Positions 26,635-34,300 of a stretch of DNA of 41,604 bases are shown here, in pieces (within the stretch, counting starts at the first letter, position 1; every line of letters begins with the position of its first letter). The notes beneath the pieces were generated by a model, which worked only from the letters and a program-made list of their open reading frames with translations, searched no databases and was not told the DNA's origin. The position numbers were made by a program, and so were the translations under genes. Source of the DNA: Planctomycetota bacterium. GTDB taxonomy: Bacteria > Planctomycetota > JAJSAM01 > JAJVHW01. The DNA is taken from contig JAJVHW010000031.1 in NCBI GenBank assembly GCA_022072415.1, forward strand, positions 6,290-47,893, read 5' to 3'.

Positions 26635-27591
26635 TCACGCGCCGGCGCGTCTGCCCGCTTCGCGTTGCACCGAGCCGCCAAGCACCTCCTGCTCGGTGGT
26701 GGCTGACACGGCCGAGGAAGCGACGTCAGGCGTCGCCCGCCCCGGCGTGGGGCGTGGGGCGTGGGGCGTGGGGCGTGGGGCGTCGGGCGTCGGGCGTCGG
26801 GCGTCGGGCGTCGGGCGTCGGGCGTCGGGCGTCGGGCGTCGGGCGTCGGGCGTCGGGGGGAACGACTCCCGTGCGCGGCGGGTTGCGCGGAGCATCGTGG
26901 GCGCGTCGGCGTAGCCCAGGTGGTCGGCGATCCGATCCACGGTCCAGGCGGCGAGCCGTCCCGCAGTGATCCAGTCCAGCAGACGCCGTGCGCGAAGGCT
27001 GCGCGGCGAGAGGCCGGTGAGGTCTTCGCACAAGCGACGCAGTTCCCCCGGATCGACGCCTCGCTGCGCCGCGACCTCGCTCAGGAACCCGAGCGGGGAC
27101 GCGCGAACCAGTTCGTCCGCCAGCGCGGCGACCTCGCGCGCATGACCGGGATCGGGATCGGAGGCGTCCGGCGGCGGCGCCGGGAACGCCAGTTCACGGC
27201 AGGCCCGCGAGATCGCCGCTTCCGGCCGTTCCGCCGACACGAAGAGCACCACCCCGCGTCGGTCGAGCTGCAGGACATCTTCGATCACCGGACGCCTCAC
27301 AACCCCCACGCAGCGCATCCCCGCGCGGGGTCGAATCTCCGCGCGCCGTTCGGCAGCCCGCGCGATTCCGGCATCGCCGAACACGAGCACATGAAGCGGA
27401 GCGCCCGCCGCCGCGCCGCCGAGCGAACCCGGTCCGTCGATCAGCGCACGCACGGCCGCCTCCGCGGATCGCACCGTGTGGCCCCACGCCATCGGGACCC
27501 GCACTGCCGGCTCGCCGCAGAACACGACGACGCCGTCGCACCGCGCGCGCGACCTCGACGCTCCGCCGCCGTTCCCGCCCGGCACCGCCAT
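26635..27591 (-). CDS. AraC-type HTH protein with a heptanucleotide-repeat C-terminus
   Basis: A protein of about 318 residues from the ATG at 27591 (an earlier start at 27693 is possible). The N-terminal 130 residues are not a known effector domain, though strands such as LHVLVFGDA and GVVLFVSAERPEAAI suggest a receiver-like fold. Residues about 165-245 form a divergent AraC HTH pair: FLSEVAAQRGVDPGELRRLCEDLTGLSPRS and then VDRIADHLGYADAPTMLRATRR. After that come five or six PTPDARR/PTPHAPR heptapeptides, made by a 7-bp tandem repeat (26744-26855), and a short unique tail. Gain or loss of one 7-bp unit would change the frame of the tail but not touch the HTH. The gene converges with the gamma-lyase gene. 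Confidence 0.6.
   Translation of the reverse strand: MAVPGGNGGGASRSRARCDGVVVFCGEPAVRVPMAWGHTVRSAEAAVRALIDGPGSLGGAAAGAPLHVLVFGDAGIARAAERRAEIRPRAGMRCVGVVRRPVIEDVLQLDRRGVVLFVSAERPEAAISRACRELAFPAPPPDASDPDPGHAREVAALADELVRASPLGFLSEVAAQRGVDPGELRRLCEDLTGLSPRSLRARRLLDWITAGRLAAWTVDRIADHLGYADAPTMLRATRRARESFPPTPDARRPTPDARRPTPDARRPTPDAPRPTPHAPRPTPGRATPDVASSAVSATTEQEVLGGSVQREAGRRAGA
26744..26855. repeat. 7-bp tandem repeat, 16 copies
   Basis: Five perfect copies of GGCGTGG (26744-26778) are followed by eleven perfect copies of GGCGTCG (26779-26855). It lies inside the 3' end of the AraC-type gene. Seven is not a multiple of three, so slippage by one unit switches the downstream frame; none of the three frames contains a stop within the array. 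Confidence 0.95.
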
Positions 27592-27864
27592 GCGCCCCCG
27601 GCCGCCGGACCGACGCGCCGCCACCACCGCGCATCGCCCTGGCTCAACCTGTCCGACCGACTGCGCGCGACCACCGCACGCCGACCGCAGCATCCGGGGC
27701 GGAGCGGGGCGACGTCAATGCGGAATCTGGATTCCCATCTCGACGCGGCGACAGGACCGTCGTCGGCTCAGGACGAGTCGCTCGGAAGTGCGAGTGCTCG
27801 GGCCGGAGAGTGAAGAAGCGAAGGGCGTCCCGGCTGGCCCGCTTGGCACGATGCTGCGAGAGCG
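27592..27864. other. Region without recognised gene, upstream of the AraC-type gene
   Basis: About 270 bases that must hold the promoter of the AraC-type gene. I see no convincing reading frame, terminator or operator. The right part (from about 27770) is less GC-rich and is probably already part of the inserted material that ends at the REP-like copy. Confidence 0.4.
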
Positions 27865-27909
27865 GCGAACGGGAGCTTTCGAGTTTTTGAGAGCCGTCCC
27901 CATTGGCAC
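27865..27909 (+). repeat. REP-like repeat, copy 1
   Basis: A 45-base sequence (starting GCGAACGGGAGCTTTCGAGT, ending CCGTCCCCATTGGCAC) that matches copy 2 (35500-35544, opposite strand) at 42 of 45 positions. It truncates the third toxin unit, joining directly to the transposase remnant at 27910. The GAACGGGAG...GAGAGCCGTCCCC form is typical of repeats next to RAYT transposases. Confidence 0.75.
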
Positions 27910-28185
27910 GGCTCGGCACTCTGGACCTTCGCCCGCCTCGACGGCATCGAGCCCACGAACAACATCGCTGAGCGCGCCCTGCGGAAGGCAGTGCTCTGGC
28001 GGAAAGGCTCGTTCGGCTCCGCGAGCGCCGCCGGGTCGCGCTTCGTCGAGCGGATGCTCACGGTCTGCGAGAGCCTCCGCGCGCAGGGGCGGTCGATCCT
28101 CGACTTCCTGGTCGGGACCATCGCCGCGGTTGCCAGACGTAGCGCGCTACCGTCGCTCATGCCGGACTCCGTAGAACTCGCGTAG
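27907..28185 (+). pseudogene. IS66-type transposase C-terminal remnant (unit 3)
   Basis: Reads GSALWTFARLDGIEPTNNIAERALRK... through RFVERMLTVCESLRAQGRS and ends at TAG 28183-28185. It is nearly identical to the end of the transposase remnant at 30735-31018, including the NNIAERALR segment with the Glu of the DDE triad. Everything before about residue 250 of the original is gone; the REP-like copy 1 sits at the break. Its stop is 8 bases from the convergent immunity gene stop. Confidence 0.85.
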
Positions 28186-28193
28186 GTCCTGCG

Positions 28194-28652
28194 CTACGCG
28201 AGCTTCCGATCAAGGACGCTCTCAACCGCGCCTGCACCGAACAGCCCGTTGCGACTGAGCGCCGGATCGGCCGCGGCGATGGGCTCCTCGCTCACAACGA
28301 CATTCGGATCGCGGTCGTCGTAGCGAACGCGCCACGCGCGTCCCGACAGCGGGTCCGTGCGGATGAAGTCCGGCGACTTCCAACTTCTGCGGTCCCACGA
28401 TGAGGCCTCTCCGAGGATCGGCCACTCACCATTGATGAGGGCGAGGTCTCCAAACTGCACGATCAGCGTCGCGTCATGCGGCTCAAGACCGCGAGCGTCG
28501 GCCAACGTCGGCACGCGCGGATGGCGCGGACCGAAGAAGTAGCCGAGCAGGACCTTGCCCTCCGCCGTTGATCGAGCGACCAGCCCGAGGCCGTAGCCGC
28601 CGCGCTTCAGAGGCACAGCAAACCAGGTTCCTTCTCGATACGGGAGGACCAT
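28194..28652 (-). CDS. Immunity protein, Imm26-like
   Basis: A 152-residue protein starting 3 bases after the stop of the GIY-YIG toxin tip. It has EGTWFAVPLKRGGYGLGLVA near the start, then VLLGYFFGPRHP, FGDLALINGEWPILG and a Trp-rich RRSWKSPDF segment, an order that recalls Imm26 immunity proteins of polymorphic toxin systems; the family name is tentative. It should bind and block the partner nuclease. The toxin-then-immunity order and tight spacing are the same as in the other two units. Base composition is less GC-rich than the housekeeping genes, as expected for acquired DNA. Confidence 0.7.
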   Translation of the reverse strand: MVLPYREGTWFAVPLKRGGYGLGLVARSTAEGKVLLGYFFGPRHPRVPTLADARGLEPHDATLIVQFGDLALINGEWPILGEASSWDRRSWKSPDFIRTDPLSGRAWRVRYDDRDPNVVVSEEPIAAADPALSRNGLFGAGAVESVLDRKLA

Positions 28653-28655
28653 CGC

Positions 28656-28901
28656 CTACCTACCTTCCAGGAACGCCCGCGCCGCGTCCATGTACTCCGG
28701 CAGCCGTGGGTTCGTCGGGCTGATCGCGTTGATCTTGTCCAGCGGGGCGTTGTAGTGCTCGTGGAGCATCTGCTCCAGTCCGCGCTGCTCTGCGTAGACG
28801 TCCGTCCGGTGGACCTCCTCGAAGACGTACTCCCGAAGCGCAGGATCGCGCGCATGTTCGCCGCGTCGTCGAGCGAGGTCGTTGCTCCGCCCCGTCCTCA
28901 C
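28656..28901 (-). CDS. Orphan toxin tip, GIY-YIG nuclease-like
   Basis: The toxin module reads in frame from 28988 (SGSKRSGYGPRARPGAKGG...) to TAG at 28656; the coordinates given start at the first possible GTG, which is inside the domain and may not be used. The core GGTYVLRDPETGKVVRTGRS, then NDLARRRGEH with the conserved Arg, and the later Glu in EQRGLEQMLHEHY fit a GIY-YIG nuclease. No secretion or N-terminal toxin part is attached: a TGA lies in the terminal repeat just upstream, so it is a displaced, probably silent C-terminus that could be reactivated by recombination with the main toxin gene. Its immunity gene follows by 3 bases. Confidence 0.62.
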   Translation of the reverse strand: MRTGRSNDLARRRGEHARDPALREYVFEEVHRTDVYAEQRGLEQMLHEHYNAPLDKINAISPTNPRLPEYMDAARAFLEGR

Positions 28902-28975
28902 GACTTTGCCGGTCTCGGGGTCTCTCAGGACGTACGTGCCACCCTTTGCGCCGGGACGCGCCCTTGGTCCATAGC

Positions 28976-29009
28976 CTGAACGCTTACTACCACTGGTAAC
29001 TGTTCAGGG
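28976..29009. repeat. Junction between units 3 and 2: IS66-like ends flanking TACCACTG
   Basis: CTGAACGCTTAC (28976-28987) is the outer end of unit 3, TACCACTG (28988-28995) is the 8-bp repeat, and GTAACTGTTCAGGG (28996-29009) is the outer end of unit 2. The same three parts recur at 29860-29893. Confidence 0.9.
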
Positions 29010-29015
29010 CATCAA

Positions 29016-29174
29016 GGTCGGCCGAGCTGCGCCGGGTCGCTCTTCGTCGACAGGATGCCTACGGTGTGCGAGAGCCCCCGCGCGCAGGGGCGGTTCATCC
29101 TCGACTTTCTCGTGGCCGCCTTGCGAACCCAATGTGACGGGTGCCAGTCGCCGTCCCTTCTACCTGCGGTGTGA
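29016..29174 (+). pseudogene. IS66-type transposase C-terminal remnant (unit 2)
   Basis: Reads approximately GSLFVDRMPTVCESPRAQGRF, then ILDFLVAALRTQ...PSLLPAV and TGA at 29172-29174, clearly homologous to the last 50 codons of the transposase remnant in unit 1. A small indel near 29020 breaks the frame at its start. Only 7 bases lie between its stop and that of the convergent immunity gene. Confidence 0.8.
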
Positions 29175-29181
29175 GCTCGCG

Positions 29182-29439
29182 TCACTGGGGCGGCTGACGC
29201 GACACTCGCGGGCCGAGGCCAGGAGAGCCGGACTCCCGGATTCCGCGGACAGCGCTCGGGTCCTCAAATGACGCCCGGTGCGCATCGTGGTCGAGCTTCA
29301 CCGTGTGGCAGCGGCAATGCCACGGCGACCCGGCCTGCTCAACGGATGGGATCACATCACCGCATTTCAGGCACTCGTACGTCACGTCCGGTCCCCGCGG
29401 GATGGGCTTCGACGGATCGATGCTGAAGTACTCGCGCAT
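29182..29439 (-). CDS. Small zinc-ribbon protein, probable immunity for the TNT toxin tip
   Basis: An 85-residue protein with ATG at 29439, 4 bases after the stop of the TNT tip. It has a zinc-ribbon-like CxxC/CxC pair (YECLKCGDVIPS...WHCRCHT). I do not recognise it as the known TNT immunity factor IFT; the immunity role comes from its place directly after the toxin, as in the other two units. The frame is open upstream across the toxin but that part is a shadow. It may also be only a fragment of a larger immunity protein. Confidence 0.6.
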   Translation of the reverse strand: MREYFSIDPSKPIPRGPDVTYECLKCGDVIPSVEQAGSPWHCRCHTVKLDHDAHRASFEDPSAVRGIRESGSPGLGPRVSRQPPQ

Positions 29440-29443
29440 CACG

Positions 29444-29737
29444 TCACCTCGGGACCGCGGTCGGGTCGAATGGCCCAACTCGCTCAATGTATCCCTGGTC
29501 GAGTAGCTCTTCGACCGACATCGGCAACTCCCACTGCTTCCCGAGGCCAGGCTGACCGAAGGCCGGCTCAGCGTGACCCTCCTTGACACCAGGTATCTCC
29601 TTCACGACGCGATAGCGACCGTAGCCCTGTTTCTTGCCCGGCAAGCTGCGCTCCCACCACGGAACGTCGGGTGGAGAGGTCCACGATCCCTGCTCGCGAC
29701 CCCAGCGGTCGAACTCCACGCCTTCCTTCAACGGCAC
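29444..29737 (-). CDS. Orphan toxin tip, TNT (NAD+ glycohydrolase) domain
   Basis: The module reads in frame from 29872 (SGSTRSGGGGAHPVRPANVP...) to TGA at 29444; coordinates given use the only start codon, a GTG at 29737, which begins the conserved domain. The TNT pattern is clear: EFDRWGREQGSW, a PWWERSLPG turn, YGRYRVVKEIP, FGQPGLGKQWELP with the conserved Gln, and a VEELLDQGYIERV helix. In Mycobacterium, TNT degrades NAD+ and kills cells. Here the domain has no carrier part: a TGA inside the upstream terminal repeat separates it from anything ahead. It looks like a displaced former C-terminus of the 1318-residue toxin. An immunity candidate follows by 4 bases. Confidence 0.78.
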   Translation of the reverse strand: MPLKEGVEFDRWGREQGSWTSPPDVPWWERSLPGKKQGYGRYRVVKEIPGVKEGHAEPAFGQPGLGKQWELPMSVEELLDQGYIERVGPFDPTAVPR

Positions 29738-29859
29738 CCTCGGCGGGTCCGCCTCAACCCATCCACCGTTCTTTCCGAAGTCGGCTCCTGACTTCGGTGC
29801 CGGGATCTCCTCGTACGGCGGAACGTTGGCTGGCCTGACAGGGTGCGCGCCACCCCCAC

Positions 29860-29893
29860 CTGAACGCGTACTACCACTGGTAACTGTTCAGGG
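29860..29893. repeat. Junction between units 2 and 1: IS66-like ends flanking TACCACTG
   Basis: CTGAACGCGTAC (29860-29871), TACCACTG (29872-29879), GTAACTGTTCAGGG (29880-29893). The right part begins unit 1, the left part ends unit 2, and the 8 bases between are the same as at 28988-28995 and 31803-31810. Confidence 0.9.
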
Positions 29894-29931
29894 TATGGAG
29901 ACCTCCGCGAGCCCGGTCGATCTACGGGGGT

Positions 29932-31018
29932 GTGATCGACGAGGCGACTGCCGCCAAGCTGCTCGAGCGCATCGCGGCGCTCGAAGCGCAAGCCGCTTGC
30001 CTCCCCGAGCTTGAAGCGCAGGTCGCCCGGATTCCCGAGTTGACGGCAGGGCGTCTCGACGACCTGCGTCGGCGTCCGCTTCCAGGCGATCCTCTCCCTC
30101 CTCAGCGGACGGTGCCGACTCACGCGCCGCGAGACGCGCGACACGGTGATGGCCCTCTTCGGCGAGAAGGCGCGGATCTCGGTCGGGACCGTCTCCGCGA
30201 TGGAGAAGCGGACGAGCGAGGCGCTGGCCCCGGCGTACGAGGAGGCGCTGGCCAAGATCCAGAACGCCGACGTCGTCAACGCCGACGAGACAAGCTGGCG
30301 GGAGTCGAACAGGCTCGCCTGGCTCTGGGCGGCGGTCACACCTCTCGTGAAGGTCTTCCGCATCGACAAGCACCGGAACCGCGAGGCGTTCCGAAAGCTG
30401 CTCTTCGCCTTCGACGGCATCCTCGGGACGGACCGCTTCTCCGTCTACCGCGTCCACGACAAGGAGAGACGGCAGCTCTGTTGGGCCCACATCCTCCGGA
30501 ACTTCCTCGGCCTCGAGGAACTCGGCGGCACGGCCAAGAGTCTCGGCGTCGGCGGACAGCGGATCGTGAAGGCGGTCTTCCGCGAGTGGTACCGATTCCG
30601 CGATGGCGAGATCACGCGACGCGGCCTGCAGCGCCGTCTCGCGCCGATCCGACTCCGCCTGCAGCGGCTGCTCCGGCGTCACGTCAACAACCCCGCTGCG
30701 CCGGCCCGCAAGATCGCGAAGGACCTGCGCGAGTACGGCTCCGCGCTGTGGACGTTCGCGCGCGTCGAGGGGATCGACCCGACCAACAACATCGCTGAGC
30801 GCGCCCTGCGGAAGGCCGTCCTCTGGCGGAAGAGCTCGTTCGGCTCGGCGAGCCGCGCCGGGTCGCGCTTCGTCGAGAGGATGCTCACGGTCTGCGAGAG
30901 CCTCCGGGCGCAGGGGAGGTCGATCCTCGACTTCATCGAGCAGAGCATTCGCACGCGGCCGAGCGATCGCGTGCGCCCGTCGCTGCTCCCCGCCGCATCG
31001 CGGGCGCGCCCGGCCTGA
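29932..31018 (+). pseudogene. IS66-type transposase (TnpC), internally deleted
   Basis: A GTG at 29932 begins MIDEATAAKLLERIAALEAQ, the usual leucine-zipper-like N-terminus of TnpC. Near 30045 the frame changes and the zinc-finger part is missing; from there the frame ending at TGA 31016-31018 carries the catalytic core: VVNADETSW (first D), GTDRFSVYRVHDKE with CWAHILRNF (second D), and NNIAERALRKAVLWRKSSFG (E). The DDE triad is kept but about 100 or more residues are lost, so it is probably inactive. No tnpA or tnpB genes, which most IS66 elements have, are present. Its stop lies 5 bases from that of the convergent immunity gene. Confidence 0.85.
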
Positions 31019-31023
31019 CCACG

Positions 31024-31386
31024 TCAGAAGCCAAGCCTCCCGCCGCCGGGAAGAAGATGCTCCCAGTCACACGCCGCGACGAGCCGGGAACCGTTAGCGG
31101 CGAGTGCTTGCATCACCGAGGCGACCGTCGAGAGATACGACTTCAGGCTCACGGACGGGTCCTCGGTCCAGACCTCGACCGTGAGGGGAAAGTAGAGGAA
31201 CGCGTCGGCGTCGCTTCGCGGGCGCGGGTCGTACTCGTCGTTGCGACGCACGTCGATCACGCACCGCTGCCCGACTACGGAAGATCGCTCGACGCGGCCA
31301 GCGACCGCGCCTGCGAAGAGCGCGACCACATCGCTGCGCGACAGATCAGTCGCGACGTAGATCCGGGTGCCGTAGCGTTCCGCCAT
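31024..31386 (-). CDS. Probable immunity protein for the nucleotidyltransferase toxin
   Basis: A 120-residue protein starting 3 bases after the stop of the 1318-residue toxin. I do not recognise the family. It has a mixed fold pattern with a central YFPLTVEVWTEDPSVSLKSY segment, a helix (LSTVASVMQALAANGSRLV) and a C-terminal ACDWEHLLPGGGRLGF. The role as immunity protein rests on its position, size and tight coupling to the toxin gene, the standard polymorphic toxin layout. It lies inside the IS66-like unit together with the toxin tip, so the pair would move as one. Confidence 0.65.
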   Translation of the reverse strand: MAERYGTRIYVATDLSRSDVVALFAGAVAGRVERSSVVGQRCVIDVRRNDEYDPRPRSDADAFLYFPLTVEVWTEDPSVSLKSYLSTVASVMQALAANGSRLVAACDWEHLLPGGGRLGF

Positions 31387-31389
31387 CGT

Positions 31390-34300
31390 CTACCTCGCCA
31401 GTGGGATGTAGGGACCATTGTCGAAGGGGCCACCCGTGCGGACGACTGAGATATCGACGTCCATGCCGAGCTTCTGTTCGAGCGCCTTCCGGAGCGGGCG
31501 CAAGCCTGCTTCGCCAGCTTGGATCTTTCCCGTCTTGATGGCGTGCTGCATGGTCCGCCACTTTGCCGTGCCGGGAGTCGGGTCTCCGAACTGGCGCCGC
31601 ACCAACGCATCGAAGTCAGCCGACGATGTCCGGATCGAGATGTCAATGTCCGACGCGACCGTCGCAGACCCGGAGGCCCTGCTACCGTGCACCGCGATGT
31701 CGTCGCCCAGATGGCCAGCCTGACTACGGACTGTCTGCGAGAGCTCGTTGAACTGGGTCTCCGTCAGTCCCTGCGGGACGCGTCCATAGGCTGAACGCTT
31801 ACTACCACTGTCATCCGCGCCATCGGCCTCGCCCGACGCCGTATCACCGCGACGAGTGTCGGCATCCGCCTTCGGCTGCCGCCCCTCGGGCTCTGCGGCG
31901 GGCGGTGGCGATCGCCTGGACGCATCATCCACGTCATTCTGCACGCCCGGCTGGCGCGTGCCATCCTTCGGCTTGGGCGGCCCCGTCTCCGGCGGCTCGG
32001 TGGTCTTGATCTCGCTCGACGACGTGGCGCCCGGGCCGGCCGGGGGTGGCGGAGCGGGCGGTTGAGGTCGAGGCGGTGGAACCGGCGGCGCGTTCGCGCC
32101 CTCCGGGCCGTGCGCCGGACCGCCCGCTTGCGGCGGCGGAGTCGGGGATGCGTCGGCTGACGGTGTCGGGGTCGGAGCGTCGTTCGGCTGTGCGCCTGCT
32201 GGCCTCGGCCCACCCGGGCCGCCGCCACCCAGTGCATCCCTGATCTCCGCAACCACCTTGTCGTCGCCTGCGCCGGCCTTCGCGCCGCGGAGCTTGTCGA
32301 AGAACCACGCCACGCCGTCCTTCAGCGTCTTCCCAGCCTTCTTCAACAGCGCGACCGCGGCATCCGGAAGCACTGCGTTGCCGATGTTCCACGCGTCCTC
32401 AAGCGTCATCGCTTCCCCGTGGAACTGCCGTTCGAGCGTTTCCATGAGGCCGACGTCGGTGTACTTGCCGAGCATCATCACGAAGAAGGCTCGATCGCGG
32501 TCCGACATGCGCGCCATGAGGTCGGCGACAGCGTCGTTGAATGCAGTCCTGCGATCGACCACACCTGGTTCCATCAACAGGTCGCACAGGCTGACCACCT
32601 GCTTGTCATTTCCGATGTACCGGGTTGCCAGTTCGGCCTTCGAGATGGGTGCGGACTTCAGCAGGTTCCGTCCGACCCACACGTAGACCACGTAGGTGCC
32701 AGCCGAAGGACCCTCCCGGAAGTAGATCGCGCGCGGAACGTCGTCCGAGCAAGGGTATCGCCAGCGCTCCGTCGTGCGAATCCACGGCTGATCCGGACCG
32801 CCCTCCGTCTTGATGTAGTCGTGCTCGCGGGGCTCGCTGTACGTGTGGACCTTCTTGCCGATCTCCTCGGCAATCCGCTTGATCTTGGGCCCGTCGTCGT
32901 CCTCCCCGCCGGAGTCGGGCGGCAAGGCACCCCCGGACTTCTTGGGCCCGGACCCAGGTGGAACCTCGCGGCGCCGCGGTGGCGCGTAGCGGCTACCCGG
33001 CGGGGCGTCGGTCTCCGGCTCCGGCGCGCCGTCCTCGGATTCTGCGCGCCCGCCCTCGGGCTCCTTCGGCGCAGGCGGCGGTCCGGATCCGCCCCCCTGG
33101 TTCAGCGGCGCGGAGTTGTCCGGGATCTTGCCGCCGCCTCCGCCGATCGATGCGTCGTTCAGCTTCCACTTGCACGACTCGCAATGGTGCGTGGGCGCGC
33201 AGCTCTCGGGCGTGCACCTGCAGAGCCCGCCGCAGTGCAGGGTCAGCAGGAGTTGCTCCAGGCTCAGTCCCACCAGGTCCGCAGCGGTGAACTTCGGCTT
33301 CCCTTGTCCGTCCTTGGGCGCCTCCTGCGGGTCCTCCTTCGGCTGGGCCGAGAGGATCGCCTCCTTCAAGAGCTTCTCCGCGTGGCGCGATGCTGCGGTG
33401 GCCTTCGCAGCGTCCTCGTCCGCCTTCTTCGACGCCTCGTGCGCCTGCTTCTCGGTCCCGTACTTCGACGCCTGTTCCGCGGCCATCGACGACTTGAGGG
33501 CCTTCCGTGCTGCGCTGGCGGCGGCGCGGATCGCCTGCGCTGCGGCCCTCCGCGCGGACTTGCTGCCCTGGGATCCGAGTTGGCGAAGTGCGCGTGCCTG
33601 CATCGTGGATGCTGTGCGGAGCTTCTCCGCAGCTTCCCGAGCCCGCGCGGCGACCCGCGCCGATGCCGCACGCGACACCCGAGCCGCTTCCTTTCTCTCT
33701 GCGGGGGGCCTCTTGGGGTCCTGGGAGTGCCCCAGTCGGGTCTCCGCGTACTGGAGATCCGTGAAGCTGTCCGCAGAGGGGCGAAGGAGTTTCCCCTCTG
33801 GCCCCAACTCCGTCCGCTCGCTCTCCGGGAGATAGTCAAGGGTCAGTTGCTCGTACCGAGCGCGCGCTGCTTCATCGGTGGCTGCCTTGGCGATCGCTGC
33901 CGAGACCGCCGCGTCGGACCGGCGCTTGGCTCGGACATCGGCGGATGTGCCGCCGCTCCGAGTGAGCGCGTTCAGCTCCTGACGGTACTCTCGGTCGAAT
34001 CTGCGTGCGTCCCTGCGGTCCTCCTGATCCGCCCACCGGATGCGCCGCTCGATCCGCCGAGCTCCATCGGCGCCAATCCGATGACGCCGCCCGTGCTGAT
34101 TGTCGTGCCTCCGTTGCCGGGCCTCCCTCACTGCGCGCGATGCCGCGTGCTTGTCGTCGTATCCCGCCTGGCGATCCGCGAATGCATCCTCTCGCGCTGC
34201 GGCCTCCTCCGCACGAGCCTGCTCCTGTTCGCTCAGAGTGTAGAACTCGATCCGCGCCTTGGTCGCCTCGGCTTCAGCCTCGGCGGCATCGGCTGCATCC

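Larger units (their letters stand above)
27907..28987. mobile_element. Unit 3: truncated IS66-like element with GIY-YIG toxin tip and immunity gene
   Basis: The right end (28987 back to 28968, GTAAGCGTTCAGGCTATGGA on the minus strand) is an IS66-like terminal repeat and is bordered by the 8-bp repeat TACCACTG (28988-28995). Going left it carries the toxin tip, its immunity gene and the last 90 codons of an IS66-type transposase on the opposite strand. The left end is missing, cut at the REP-like copy. This would be the oldest of three insertions. Confidence 0.65.
28996..29871. mobile_element. Unit 2: IS66-like element with TNT toxin tip and immunity gene
   Basis: An 876-bp unit from GTAACTGTTCAGGG (28996) to the reverse complement of GTACGCGTTCAGG (29871), flanked on both sides by TACCACTG (28988-28995 and 29872-29879). 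It carries a transposase remnant (plus strand) and, convergent to it, a toxin tip and an immunity gene. Same layout as units 1 and 3. The transposase is cut to about 50 codons, so it cannot move alone. Confidence 0.75.
29880..31802. mobile_element. Unit 1: IS66-like element carrying a toxin C-terminus and immunity gene
   Basis: A 1923-bp unit. The left end is GTAACTGTTCAGGGTATGGA (29880-29899); the right end, read inward on the minus strand, is GTAAGCGTTCAGCCTATGGA (31802-31783), 16 of 20 identical. Both start with GTAA, as IS66-family ends do, and an 8-bp direct repeat, TACCACTG, flanks the unit (29872-29879 and 31803-31810); 8 bp is the IS66 duplication length. Inside are a damaged transposase (plus strand) and, convergent, the last 137 codons of the big toxin plus its immunity gene. 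The right end lies inside the toxin reading frame. As the most complete unit and the one nearest the carrier gene it is likely the latest insertion. Confidence 0.8.

Noticed and set aside
26744-26855. 7-bp array as a CRISPR or an origin iteron array
   Set aside because: Units are contiguous without spacers and far too short for CRISPR; no replication gene is near, and the units lie inside a coding frame.
27991-28185. Small independent gene at the left edge of the toxin island
   Set aside because: Its sequence equals the C-terminal end of the IS66-type transposase found at 30830-31018, so it is a remnant, not a separate gene.
28976-31810. Junction repeats as integrase attachment sites of an integron-like cassette array
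   Set aside because: No tyrosine recombinase is present, and the repeats resolve into IS66-type GTAA ends plus an 8-bp duplication, which explains them better.
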